NCBI GenBank assembly: GCA_035471625.1
Contig: DATIPT010000142.1
Location: 1 to 45,520 of the forward strand
Source: DATEVL01 sp035471625
Lineage (GTDB): Bacteria > Chloroflexota > Anaerolineae > Anaerolineales > E44-bin32
Direction: 5' to 3'
Length of the DNA stretch: 45,520 nt
Part shown: in pieces, positions 7,981 to 14,951 of the stretch
Numbering within the stretch: the stretch's first letter is position 1
Layout: every line of letters starts with the position of its first letter
The notes under the pieces: generated by a model
The model's database searches: none
The model's input: only the letters and a program-made list of their open reading frames with translations
Told to the model about the DNA's origin: nothing
Position numbers and translations under genes: made by a program

Positions 7981-8011
7981 CATCAGGCGCCACCTCCTTT
8001 CCGCGAAGGTG
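7981..8011 (-). promoter_or_regulatory. Ribosome binding site in a hairpin just after the cobalamin aptamer, with an upstream ATG
   Basis: On the minus strand AAAGGAGG (8000-7993) lies 9 nt before an ATG at 7983 that is in frame with the toroid gene. The SD can fold with CACCT just upstream (CACCT ... AGGTG), right after the P1 stem of the riboswitch. This is the arrangement expected for translational control by B12. It competes with the start at 7905 as the true initiation site. Confidence 0.5.
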
Positions 8012-8021
8012 TCTTCAGCGC

Positions 8022-8233
8022 CGGGGTCGTGGCGGGTATCCTGGCTTGGACAGCTGTCCGCTTCGACCTTGGGCAATCAGCAATCAGCCGACGCGCGGCT
8101 GGCTGCTGATCCCTGACCGCTGACAGTTGTCCCCACAGTTGCGGGACAGCGCCGGACTTCCGCGGGTCTCCGCAGGCACCGGCTTCCCCTCGATCGGCCT
8201 TCGCATCCGGGCGAAAGGCCGCGACGACCCAGG
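8022..8233 (-). promoter_or_regulatory. Cobalamin (vitamin B12) riboswitch
   Basis: Read on the minus strand, the conserved elements come in the right order. GGGGAAGCCGGTGCC is at 8189-8175. The B12 box AGTCCGGCGCTG, then CCCGCAACTGT, is at about 8159-8135. The 3' consensus GCCAGGATACCCGCC is at about 8045-8031. A closing P1 stem pairs GGGTCGTCGCGG (about 8231-8220) with CCGCCACGACCC (about 8034-8023) with one mismatch. In this class, adenosyl- or methylcobalamin binding usually represses B12 uptake or synthesis genes. It starts about 12 nt after the predicted transcription start and controls the toroid-EcfT-EcfA operon. Confidence 0.95.
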
Positions 8234-8251
8234 GTCTTTGGTTGTGGCGAG

Positions 8252-8281
8252 AGTATAGGGCCGGCAGGCGGTGCCCGTCAA
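8252..8281 (-). promoter_or_regulatory. Sigma70-type promoter of the B12 operon
   Basis: TTGACG (8281-8276), an 18-bp spacer and TATACT (8257-8252) on the minus strand form a near-consensus housekeeping promoter. The expected start is about 8245, just upstream of the riboswitch P1 stem. Confidence 0.8.
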
Positions 8282-8308
8282 GGCGATGCGGCGCCTCCAA
8301 CCACCACG

Positions 8309-8337
8309 TTGACGGTTCCGGGTTCCCGTGTTACAAG
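8309..8337 (+). promoter_or_regulatory. Promoter for RNase J, divergent from the B12 operon
   Basis: TTGACG (8309-8314), a 17-bp spacer and TACAAG (8332-8337), with TG one base before the -10, fit an extended sigma70 promoter. Its -35 is 27 bp from the -35 of the opposing B12 promoter. The expected start is about 8344, leaving a leader of about 305 nt before rnj. Confidence 0.6.
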
Positions 8338-8650
8338 TCTGGCCAGAACATTCCGGAGTATGCCTGAGAACGAACGCCCGCGACAGCGGCGTCTCTGAAC
8401 GATCGAACGCAATTGGTGTCGGATGTCGGCTCGAAGGCATCCGGGAAGGTCCCACGCAAGGCCGCACCCCAAACCTGTCGTGCCCGTCGCATCCTGGCTT
8501 CACCGAGGAGCGCGGCCGGCGATCCGAGCCTCCACCAACGTTGATCCCCAGTCTGCCTGCGCCGCTCGTGCTCACTATCTGTGCCTCACCCACGGCCGCC
8601 GCGTCGGACCGGATCCGGCCTTCGGAAACGCAAAGCAAAGGAAGTTGACA
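8338..8650 (+). other. Long 5' leader of RNase J
   Basis: These 313 bases between the predicted promoter and the RNase J start hold no credible protein gene. A 12-codon Arg-rich ORF (8360-8398) begins 16 nt after the expected transcription start but has no well-spaced SD. AAAGGAAG just before 8651 is the RNase J ribosome binding site. The length suggests room for leader-based control. Confidence 0.45.
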
Positions 8651-10297
8651 ATGAGCGACAAGACTCTCCGCCTCGTCCCCCTGGGGGGACTGGGCGAAGT
8701 CGGCAAGAACATGATGGCGATCGAATACGGGGAAAACATCCTCGTCATCGATACCGGCATCATGTTCCCCGAGAACGACATGCTGGGGATCGACTACATC
8801 ATCCCCGACTTCGGCTATCTGAAGGACAAGGCCGAGCGGGTGCGCGGGATTGTCGTCACCCACGGCCACGAAGACCACACCGGGGCCATCCGGCACGTCC
8901 TCGACGCGATCCCGGCTCCGGTGTACGCCACCTCACTGACGCGTGGCCTGCTCGAAGCCAAACTCAGCCGGGGCGGCGCCTTGCAGAAGGCGACCCTGCA
9001 CACGATCCAAGCGGGGGAGGAGAAGCGCCTGGGGCCGTTCCTGGTGGAATTCTTCCACGTGTGCCACTCGATCCCGGATGGGGTCGGCCTGGGGATCACG
9101 ACCCCGGCGGGCCTTCTGGTTCACTCCGGCGACTTCAAGTTCGACCACACCCCGGTGGACGGCTGGCCGACCGACTTCGGCAAGCTCGCCGAGTTCGGTA
9201 GGCGCGGCGTCCTGGCCCTGTTGGCCGACTCGACGAACGCCGAGAGACCGGGTTGGACTCCCTCGGAAGCGGTGATCAACGCCGCCTTCGACGACGTCTT
9301 CCGTTCGGCCCGCGGCCGGATCTTGATCGGCACCTTCGCGTCGCTGATCTCGCGCATCCAGCAGGCCGCCCGCGCCGCTGCCGACCACAACCGAGTCCTG
9401 GCCCTGGTCGGGACGAGCATGGTCGACAACGTACGCATCGCACGGCAACTCGGCTACCTGTCGACGCCCGACGACCTGATCGTCCCCCTCGACCAGGCCT
9501 TGAAGATGAAGCCGGAGCGCGTCGTCTTGATGTGCACCGGAACCCAGGGAGAGCCGTCGTCGATCCTCGGCCGGCTGTCGACAGGCACCAATCGCCAATT
9601 CGACTTGATTTCGGGGGACACGGTCGTGTTGTCGTCCCATCCGATCCCGGGGAACGAGGAGATGGTCCACCGGACGATCAACCGTCTTCTGCAACGCGGG
9701 GCGCGCGTCGTCTATGACGCCATCGCCCCGGTTCACGTGTCGGGTCATGCCAGCCAGGAGGAGCAGAAGCTGATGCTCCAGTTGGTACGACCCCAACACT
9801 TCGTGCCGATCCACGGCGAGCTCCGGCACCTCCACCGCCATGCGGCCCTGGCGCGCGAGATCGGCTATGCCGCCGAGTCGATGGCCGTCGTCGAAAACGG
9901 GACGATCATCGAGTTCCACAATGGGAAGATGAAGATCGGCGAGCGGATCCCCGGGGGCTACGTCTTCGTTGACGGCTCGGGGGTCGGCGACGTCGGTCCG
10001 GCGGTGCTCCGTGAACGCGAATCGCTGGCGCGCGACGGTTTCGTCATCGTCCAGCTTCGCCTCGACCGCAAGACAGGGGCGCTCAAGGAGGACGCTCGCA
10101 TTCTCTCGCGCGGTTTCATCTACAAGCCCGAGGCCGACTCCCTGATCGAGGCCGCCCAAGATCGAATTCGCCGAACGATCGCCGAGGCCAAGGGACAGGA
10201 CCTCGAGGCCCAGGTCGAACGCGACCTGGCCAAGATGTTCTACGCCGAGACCAAGCGGCGCCCCTTTGTCATTGTCCTGGCCACGCCGGTCGGCTAG
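8651..10297 (+). CDS. rnj: Ribonuclease J
   Basis: This 548-residue metallo-beta-lactamase/beta-CASP nuclease processes and degrades RNA from the 5' end and internally. Diagnostic motifs are the zinc-binding HGHEDH (71-76), the HSGDFKFDH segment, beta-CASP motifs including LMCTGTQGEP, HVSGHA, and FVPIHGELRHL. The C-terminal domain ending FVIVLATPVG is complete, and the size matches the family. The ATG at 8651 follows an AAAGGAAG site; a longer reading frame upstream lacks support. It probably serves as the main mRNA decay enzyme. Transcription appears to start about 305 nt upstream from a promoter that faces away from the B12 operon. The stop codon sits in the loop of a hairpin. Confidence 0.97.
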   Translation: MSDKTLRLVPLGGLGEVGKNMMAIEYGENILVIDTGIMFPENDMLGIDYIIPDFGYLKDKAERVRGIVVTHGHEDHTGAIRHVLDAIPAPVYATSLTRGLLEAKLSRGGALQKATLHTIQAGEEKRLGPFLVEFFHVCHSIPDGVGLGITTPAGLLVHSGDFKFDHTPVDGWPTDFGKLAEFGRRGVLALLADSTNAERPGWTPSEAVINAAFDDVFRSARGRILIGTFASLISRIQQAARAAADHNRVLALVGTSMVDNVRIARQLGYLSTPDDLIVPLDQALKMKPERVVLMCTGTQGEPSSILGRLSTGTNRQFDLISGDTVVLSSHPIPGNEEMVHRTINRLLQRGARVVYDAIAPVHVSGHASQEEQKLMLQLVRPQHFVPIHGELRHLHRHAALAREIGYAAESMAVVENGTIIEFHNGKMKIGERIPGGYVFVDGSGVGDVGPAVLRERESLARDGFVIVQLRLDRKTGALKEDARILSRGFIYKPEADSLIEAAQDRIRRTIAEAKGQDLEAQVERDLAKMFYAETKRRPFVIVLATPVG

Positions 10298-10305
10298 GCC
10301 GACCG
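10287..10305 (+). other. Perfect hairpin with the RNase J stop codon as its loop
   Basis: CGGTCGGC-TAG-GCCGACCG is an 8-bp perfect stem whose 3-nt loop is the stop codon. No U-run follows, so it is not a classical intrinsic terminator. It could protect the 3' end or act with Rho. Confidence 0.5.
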
Positions 10306-10335
10306 TACGCCGCCCGCACGAAGCCCCGGGGTGGG

Positions 10336-10341
10336 TATAAT
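10336..10341 (+). promoter_or_regulatory. -10 box TATAAT for the PpiC-type lipoprotein gene
   Basis: A consensus TATAAT lies 10 nt before the ATG at 10352. The expected transcript starts about 4 nt before or at the start codon, so the mRNA is nearly leaderless. No clear -35 is visible. Confidence 0.6.
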
Positions 10342-10351
10342 CCGCGGCCGC

Positions 10352-11233
10352 ATGAAGCGAACGATCGCGACCGTCTCGGCCGCACTCCTTCTCACCGCCT
10401 GCAACGCCGGTCTGGCCCCGGCGACGCTCACCCCAACCGCAGCTCCTTCGGTCACCCCGACCCCCGTTCCCCTGGCCGCCCGAGTCAACGGGGAAGGGAT
10501 CCTGCTGGCTGACTTCCTGGAGGAAACGACCCGCTTCGAGGCGGCCCAGGGCACGCTTGGCACCGACCTTGCAACTCTTGGCGACTATCAGGGCGATGTG
10601 CTTCAGGCGCTGATCGACCGCAAGCTCCTGGCACAGGGCGCCACCAGCCGCGGCCACCTTGTCGATGAGGCCGCAGTGGAAGCCCAGCTCGAGGCGCTAG
10701 CCGAGCTCCGCGGCAGCAGCGAAGCCATGGGAGCCTGGCTCGCCGAAAACGCCTACACGCTTGACTCCTTCAAGCGGGCGTTGCAGGAGGACATGTTGGC
10801 CGAGTGGATGGCCGAAGAGATCAGCAGGCCGGTGGGCGAAGCCGCCGAGCAATCCCGGGCGGCCCACATCCTGGTCGCCACGAAGCAAGAGGCAGACGCC
10901 CTGCTGGCGGAGCTTGCGACGGGCGCCAATTTCGCCGACTTGGCCTGGGTCCGGTCGCTCGATGCCAGCACCCGCCCGTCCGGCGGGGATCTCGGCTGGT
11001 CACCGCAAGGCTACTTGCTCGTCCCGGAGGTCGACGCCGCCGTGTGGGCCATCGCCCCCGGGGAGACGAGCGATGTCATCGAGAGCGCTCTCGGCTATCA
11101 TATCGTCCGCGTCCTGGAACGCGGCGTGCAGCCTTTGAGCCCCGATGCGGCTCGATTCGTACGGGCACAGGCCATCCGGGGATGGCTGGAAGCCGAGCGG
11201 GCGTCCGCCCAGATCGAGATCCTGGCGCCCTGA
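10352..11233 (+). CDS. Peptidyl-prolyl cis-trans isomerase lipoprotein (PrsA/SurA/PpiC type)
   Basis: This 293-residue exported folding helper has a lipoprotein signal ending in the lipobox LLTAC (Cys17), followed by a short Pro/Thr linker. A SurA-N-like chaperone region (about 48-160) comes next, with INGEG-type start ARVNGEGILLADF and LIDRKLLAQGA. A parvulin domain (about 170-270) follows: AAHILVATKQEADALLAEL, GGDLGW and LGYHIVRVLE. It should sit on the outer face of the membrane and help fold exported proteins. It uses the ATG at 10352 because an in-frame GTG at 10331 precedes the -10 box. A stalked surface protein follows after 18 bp and may be a client. Confidence 0.92.
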   Translation: MKRTIATVSAALLLTACNAGLAPATLTPTAAPSVTPTPVPLAARVNGEGILLADFLEETTRFEAAQGTLGTDLATLGDYQGDVLQALIDRKLLAQGATSRGHLVDEAAVEAQLEALAELRGSSEAMGAWLAENAYTLDSFKRALQEDMLAEWMAEEISRPVGEAAEQSRAAHILVATKQEADALLAELATGANFADLAWVRSLDASTRPSGGDLGWSPQGYLLVPEVDAAVWAIAPGETSDVIESALGYHIVRVLERGVQPLSPDAARFVRAQAIRGWLEAERASAQIEILAP

Positions 11234-11251
11234 GGCAGTGGAGGCGTACCG

Positions 11252-11995
11252 ATGCAGGACATCTATGATCCAAAGCCAAGGCGAGGGATTGCGGGGTTGT
11301 TCCTCAATTGCCTGTCGTTCGTCTTCGTCATGGCATCTCTGGTCGGCGCCAGCGGCTTCGCGGCCGTCTTTGCCAACCCGGCGCTGATCGAAGTTGTCGA
11401 CCCCTACATCCCTGTCGAACTCGAACCCGGGCCAACCCTCGAACCGACCCTGGGGTTCCCGACCATCACCAACACGCCAGAGATCTACCTCCCGCCGACC
11501 TGGACACCGACCGTAACCGATACGCCGACGTCGACACCGACCGAGACCCCCACGCCGGAGCCGACCGCGACCGAGACGCCGACGCCGACCACCCCCACCC
11601 CGGGGCCCACGCCCACCGGCGCACCGTTTTCCATTCAACCCGGCAGCAACGTCCTGGTCGCCAACTTTGCCAACGATCTGGCGTGCTCCTGGATGGGAGT
11701 CGCCGGCCAGGTGTTCGACAAGAATCGGGGACCGCTCGTCGGGATTACCGTCCATATCGAGGGCCAGCTGGCCGGACAGCTTGTGAACATCGACTCGGTT
11801 ACCGGGAGCAACCCGCGCGTCGGGCCGGCCGGGTACACGATCGACCTGTCCGACCGCCCGATCGCCACCAGCGGCACAATGTGGGTCCAACTCCGAGATA
11901 CCGCCGGTCTTCCACTCTCGGATCAGGTCTACATCACGACCTCGGATCAGTGCGACGAGAATCTGGTGTTCATCAACTGGGTCCAGATCCGGTAG
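11252..11995 (+). CDS. Membrane-anchored surface protein with Thr/Pro-rich stalk
   Basis: This 247-residue protein of unknown function has a membrane segment (about 13-42, LFLNCLSFVFVMASLVGASGF). A stalk rich in Thr and Pro (about 70-125, TPTETPTPEPTATETPTP) comes next. A compact C-terminal beta-rich domain (about 130-247) starts PFSIQPGSNVLVANFANDLAC and has two widely spaced cysteines (LACSWMG and SDQCDEN). The stalk resembles the linkers seen in surface proteins of filamentous Chloroflexota. A GGAGG site precedes the start, and the gene follows the PpiC lipoprotein by 18 bp, probably in one transcript. No enzyme motif is visible. The DNA repeats in the stalk only reflect the simple codon pattern. 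Confidence 0.75.
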   Translation: MQDIYDPKPRRGIAGLFLNCLSFVFVMASLVGASGFAAVFANPALIEVVDPYIPVELEPGPTLEPTLGFPTITNTPEIYLPPTWTPTVTDTPTSTPTETPTPEPTATETPTPTTPTPGPTPTGAPFSIQPGSNVLVANFANDLACSWMGVAGQVFDKNRGPLVGITVHIEGQLAGQLVNIDSVTGSNPRVGPAGYTIDLSDRPIATSGTMWVQLRDTAGLPLSDQVYITTSDQCDENLVFINWVQIR

Positions 11996-12026
11996 CCTGA
12001 TCGATCTTCCCCCACAGCGTCACCTC

Positions 12027-12080
12027 GTGGGGACGAAGCAAAACACCCTGGCGGAAGGAGCCAGGGGGCTTCGTCCCCAC
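12027..12080. terminator. Large inverted repeat between convergent genes, probable bidirectional terminator
   Basis: An outer perfect 13-bp repeat (GTGGGGACGAAGC at 12027-12039, complement at 12068-12080) encloses an inner 7-bp stem (CCCTGGC / GCCAGGG, 12046-12066). It lies between the plus-strand surface protein and the minus-strand aminotransferase. T-rich sequence is weak on both sides, so it may instead be a repeat element. Confidence 0.55.
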
Positions 12081-12125
12081 ATTGCTTTGGGGGTTTCGGA
12101 AGGGGACCGGCGCCGCTGCGCCCGC

Positions 12126-13289
12126 CTACATGACCTGGCGGAGCACGCGGCAGACTTCGTCGACCTGTTCCTCGGTCATCACTCCGGAGAAGGGCAGAGC
12201 CAGGCACCGCCGACCGAGATCCTCGGTCACGGGGAAATCTCCGGCGCGGTAGCCGAACCCCTCGACGAAATACGGTTGAAGGTGAATCGGCGAGAAATAG
12301 GGCCGGCTGGGGATCCCGCGGGCGTCGAGGTCACGCGCCAGGCGATCCCGCTCAACCGCCGCGTCGAAGCGCACCACGTACACGAACCAGCTCATCCGGG
12401 TCGTTGAGGGTCGGATGGACCAACTCTCCACACCTGCGATCTCGGCGATCCGCTCCTCGTACCATCCAGCGACGCGCCCCCGTCGCTCGAGGAGTTCGTC
12501 AAAGCGTTCCAGTTGGGCCGCCCCAAGGGCGGCGCTGAGTTCGTCGAGGCGGTAGTTGTATCCGAGGTGGGTGTGCTGTAGCCAGGTGTCGCCGGGGGCG
12601 CGCCCTTGATTGCGCAAAGCGCGCATCAAGTCTGCCCAGTCGTCTCGATCGGTGACGATGACCCCGCCCTCTCCGGTGGTCATCTGCTTGTTCGGGTAGA
12701 ACGCGAAGACCCCGACGTCCCCCAGCATCCCGGCCGGTTTCCCTTGGTAGGTCGAACCGAAGGCCTCGCACGAGTCTTCGATGTGGGCCAGCGAGTGATC
12801 CCGGACGGTCCCCGTCAGGGCCTCATGGTCGGCCGGTTGGCCGAACGCATCGACCGAGAGAAGGGCCTTCAGGGCGCCCGCCCCGGCGCCGCGGCGCGGC
12901 AGCCAACGTGCCGCCGCCGATCCACCGGCGGTCAGATCCGACGCGGCGGCAGCGACCAGGGCGGGATCGAGATTCCCGGTTTGAGGATCGACGTCGATGA
13001 AGACGGGGATCGCTCGCTCATAGAGCAGGACGTTGGCCGAAGCGACGAAGGAAAACGGCGACGTGATCGCCAAGTCGCCATCGCCGATCCCGGCTGCCCG
13101 CACGGCAAGATGGAGCCCGCTGGTTCCGGACGAGACCGCGATCGCATGACGTGCCCCGACCCGCCGGGCGATCGCCGCCTCGAAGGCTTCCAGGTGGGGC
13201 CCCATGCTCAAGCGCGGCGTCCGCAGAACCTCCAACACGGCCTCCACCTCGCGTTCGGTCAGATCGGGCGAAGACATTGGGATCGTCAT
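12126..13289 (-). CDS. DegT/DnrJ/EryC1/StrS family sugar aminotransferase
   Basis: This 387-residue PLP-dependent aminotransferase of the family that makes amino sugars from nucleotide keto-sugars has the PLP phosphate-binding region SSGTSGLH (53-60). EDSCEAFGS (171-179) carries the Asp that holds the pyridine nitrogen, and the PLP lysine K201 is in FYPNKQMTTGEGG. Length and motif spacing are normal. It overlaps the HAD gene by 4 bp and is the last gene of the 16838-12126 unit. In this polysaccharide island it most likely makes an amino sugar building block. An insertion rich in Ala and Gly (about 120-140) is unusual and may be a flexible loop. The exact sugar is not predictable. Confidence 0.93.
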   Translation of the reverse strand: MTIPMSSPDLTEREVEAVLEVLRTPRLSMGPHLEAFEAAIARRVGARHAIAVSSGTSGLHLAVRAAGIGDGDLAITSPFSFVASANVLLYERAIPVFIDVDPQTGNLDPALVAAAASDLTAGGSAAARWLPRRGAGAGALKALLSVDAFGQPADHEALTGTVRDHSLAHIEDSCEAFGSTYQGKPAGMLGDVGVFAFYPNKQMTTGEGGVIVTDRDDWADLMRALRNQGRAPGDTWLQHTHLGYNYRLDELSAALGAAQLERFDELLERRGRVAGWYEERIAEIAGVESWSIRPSTTRMSWFVYVVRFDAAVERDRLARDLDARGIPSRPYFSPIHLQPYFVEGFGYRAGDFPVTEDLGRRCLALPFSGVMTEEQVDEVCRVLRQVM

Positions 13290-13984
13290 TGCCGCCTCGC
13301 GTGCGCCGCAACCAGCGCCGGTAGTTGTACCAGATCGGGGAACTCGAAATCCGGCCGGGCTTCGACGCCCCTCGGCTCGGCGGCGGCGTGCAAACCTTCA
13401 GGCCGGCGAACCCGGATGCTCGACCAGCCTGCCCGTCGGGCGCCCAGGAAGTCCTTCGCCGGGTTGTCTCCGACGTAGACGATCTCGTCCGGTTGGAACT
13501 CCTTGTCGGCCATCCAACGCTCAAACGGTCGGGGGCTGGGCTTCCACGCCTCCCGCTCCTCCTCACCGAGAACCACGACGTCCTTCAGAAGGTCCTGCAA
13601 TCCCAGAGCCGCCAGTTTCGCTTGCTGCACGTGGCGCACCCCTTCGGTGATCACCCCGAGTGCGCAGCTCGTGTGCACGTCTTCCAGGGCAGGCCTCACA
13701 TCGAGATACGGCTTCAAGTGCGGGCGGTGGTCCCGGTAGGCCAAGATCATCGCCTCGCGGTTGCCCGGGATCGGGTAGCCATGAGACCGTAACCACCGAT
13801 CGAAGGTGTCGCCGCGCACGCCGGCCTCGAACATGGCCCAAAGCTCGGCGAACGCCCTCGCTGCATCTGCCTCCAGCGCATGCTCCGCCCACACCGCGGC
13901 CGCCTGCAGGCCTCCGCGGACGAACTCCCGCTCCGGGTAGAGCGTGTCATCCAGATCAAAGACCACGGCTCGCCAGCGAGCCAC
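13286..13984 (-). CDS. HAD family hydrolase
   Basis: This 232-residue haloacid-dehalogenase superfamily phosphatase has motif I FDLDDTLYP (nucleophile Asp10, acid/base Asp12), motif II in GVITEG, Lys in AWKPSPRPF and motif IV GDNPAKDFLGARRAG. A helical cap lies between motifs I and II. The DDTLYPE form is typical of small-molecule HAD phosphatases. The start is GTG at 13984, 29 bp inside the ATP-grasp gene, and the end overlaps the aminotransferase by 4 bp, so the genes are tightly coupled. The substrate is likely a phosphorylated sugar or an intermediate made by the ATP-grasp enzyme, but this is inference from position. Confidence 0.92.
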   Translation of the reverse strand: MARWRAVVFDLDDTLYPEREFVRGGLQAAAVWAEHALEADAARAFAELWAMFEAGVRGDTFDRWLRSHGYPIPGNREAMILAYRDHRPHLKPYLDVRPALEDVHTSCALGVITEGVRHVQQAKLAALGLQDLLKDVVVLGEEEREAWKPSPRPFERWMADKEFQPDEIVYVGDNPAKDFLGARRAGWSSIRVRRPEGLHAAAEPRGVEARPDFEFPDLVQLPALVAAHARRQ

Positions 13985-14951
13985 GAGGGTCTCCGTCGAT
14001 GAAGAACGACTCGTCGTAGCGGGTCAGGTAGACCCCCGCCCGGTAGCTGCCGAGGGGCGGCGGCTCGACCGCCAGACCGGCGGCCTGCTGCAGATACCAT
14101 TTCGGCGACGGCACGCCCGCCGCGACCCCGAGCGGAAGACCCCCGGCGAAGCGTGCGTTGATCTCCGTGAACAGCGGCTTCCCGGCCTGCATCAGGCATT
14201 GGATCGTGATTGGACCGACAACCTCCAACCCGGCCGCGATCGCCCGGCAGGCGTCGCGAATCTCCGGCGCGTCGACGGTCACCCCCTTGTGGACCTCGCC
14301 CCAGCGGACCTCGATCCTCCGTCGAGAGACGACCGCCCACAACTCGCCGTTCATCCCGCAGATCACATCGTTGGTGATTTCCGGACCATCCAGGTACGGC
14401 TGCACGATCGGATCGTCGACATAGTCCAGGAAGAAGGCCAGTTGGGGGTGGTCATCGACGCGAAAGGCCTGACGCCCGGCGCTCCCGCGTCGCGGCTTGA
14501 CGAACAAGGGGAAGGCTGGCTCCATCGGAACGTCGTCCCGGCGCCAGGTTTCCGGCGTCGGGAACCCGTGGCCGCGTAGCCACTCGAACGTCTTCCACTT
14601 GTCCCTCGCGATCTCGGCGGTTTCGGAGGACACGACGGCCAATCGCGCTCCGGTGGCCTCGAGCTCCGATCGGTGGTCTGCCAGCACCGGGATGGCCGGG
14701 TCGATCAGGGGAAAGGCCAAATGGACCTGCTCCCGTCGGCACACCTCGGCCAGGACCGGAAGGAAGGCGGGGTCATCCACGCGTGGCACCAGATGCGACG
14801 AATCGGCTTCCTGGAGCGCCGGGGCCAGGGGGTCCACGTCAACCGCCACGATGCGACCCTCGAGGCCGAGCTCCTGGTAGGCCTGACGAAAGAGCCTCAC
14901 AAGCTCGACCCGGCGACCGACACTGATCAAGAGCACGTTAACGGTGGTCAT
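13956..14951 (-). CDS. ATP-grasp domain protein (carbamoyl-phosphate-synthase-like ligase)
   Basis: This 331-residue protein starts with an N-terminal Rossmann-like region (MTTVNVLLISVGRRVELVRLF). A pre-ATP-grasp segment with DKWKTFEWLRGHGFPTPET follows, then an ATP-grasp fold: FPLFVKPRRGSAGRQ, the DGPEITNDV strand, and FTEINARFAGGLPLG with metal-binding Glu and Asn. Such enzymes form amide or acyl-phosphate bonds using ATP. Similar ATP-grasp genes next to HAD phosphatases and aminotransferases occur in polysaccharide loci, where they may attach amino acids to sugars. That role is inferred here. It overlaps the methyltransferase by 14 bp and the HAD gene by 29 bp. No acceptor is identifiable. 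Confidence 0.9.
   Translation of the reverse strand: MTTVNVLLISVGRRVELVRLFRQAYQELGLEGRIVAVDVDPLAPALQEADSSHLVPRVDDPAFLPVLAEVCRREQVHLAFPLIDPAIPVLADHRSELEATGARLAVVSSETAEIARDKWKTFEWLRGHGFPTPETWRRDDVPMEPAFPLFVKPRRGSAGRQAFRVDDHPQLAFFLDYVDDPIVQPYLDGPEITNDVICGMNGELWAVVSRRRIEVRWGEVHKGVTVDAPEIRDACRAIAAGLEVVGPITIQCLMQAGKPLFTEINARFAGGLPLGVAAGVPSPKWYLQQAAGLAVEPPPLGSYRAGVYLTRYDESFFIDGDPRGSLASRGL

Noticed and set aside
7984..8076. Further upstream extension of the toroid protein through the riboswitch
   Set aside because: It would translate the cobalamin aptamer and has no ribosome binding site.
8933..10657. 574-residue minus-strand ORF
   Set aside because: It lies antisense to RNase J, which has all its catalytic motifs; the antisense frame has only shadow composition.
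11500..11620. Repetitive CCGAC/ACGCC sequence that looks like a tandem repeat
   Set aside because: It is the coding sequence of the Thr/Pro-rich stalk; the repetition follows codon use and has no fixed unit length.
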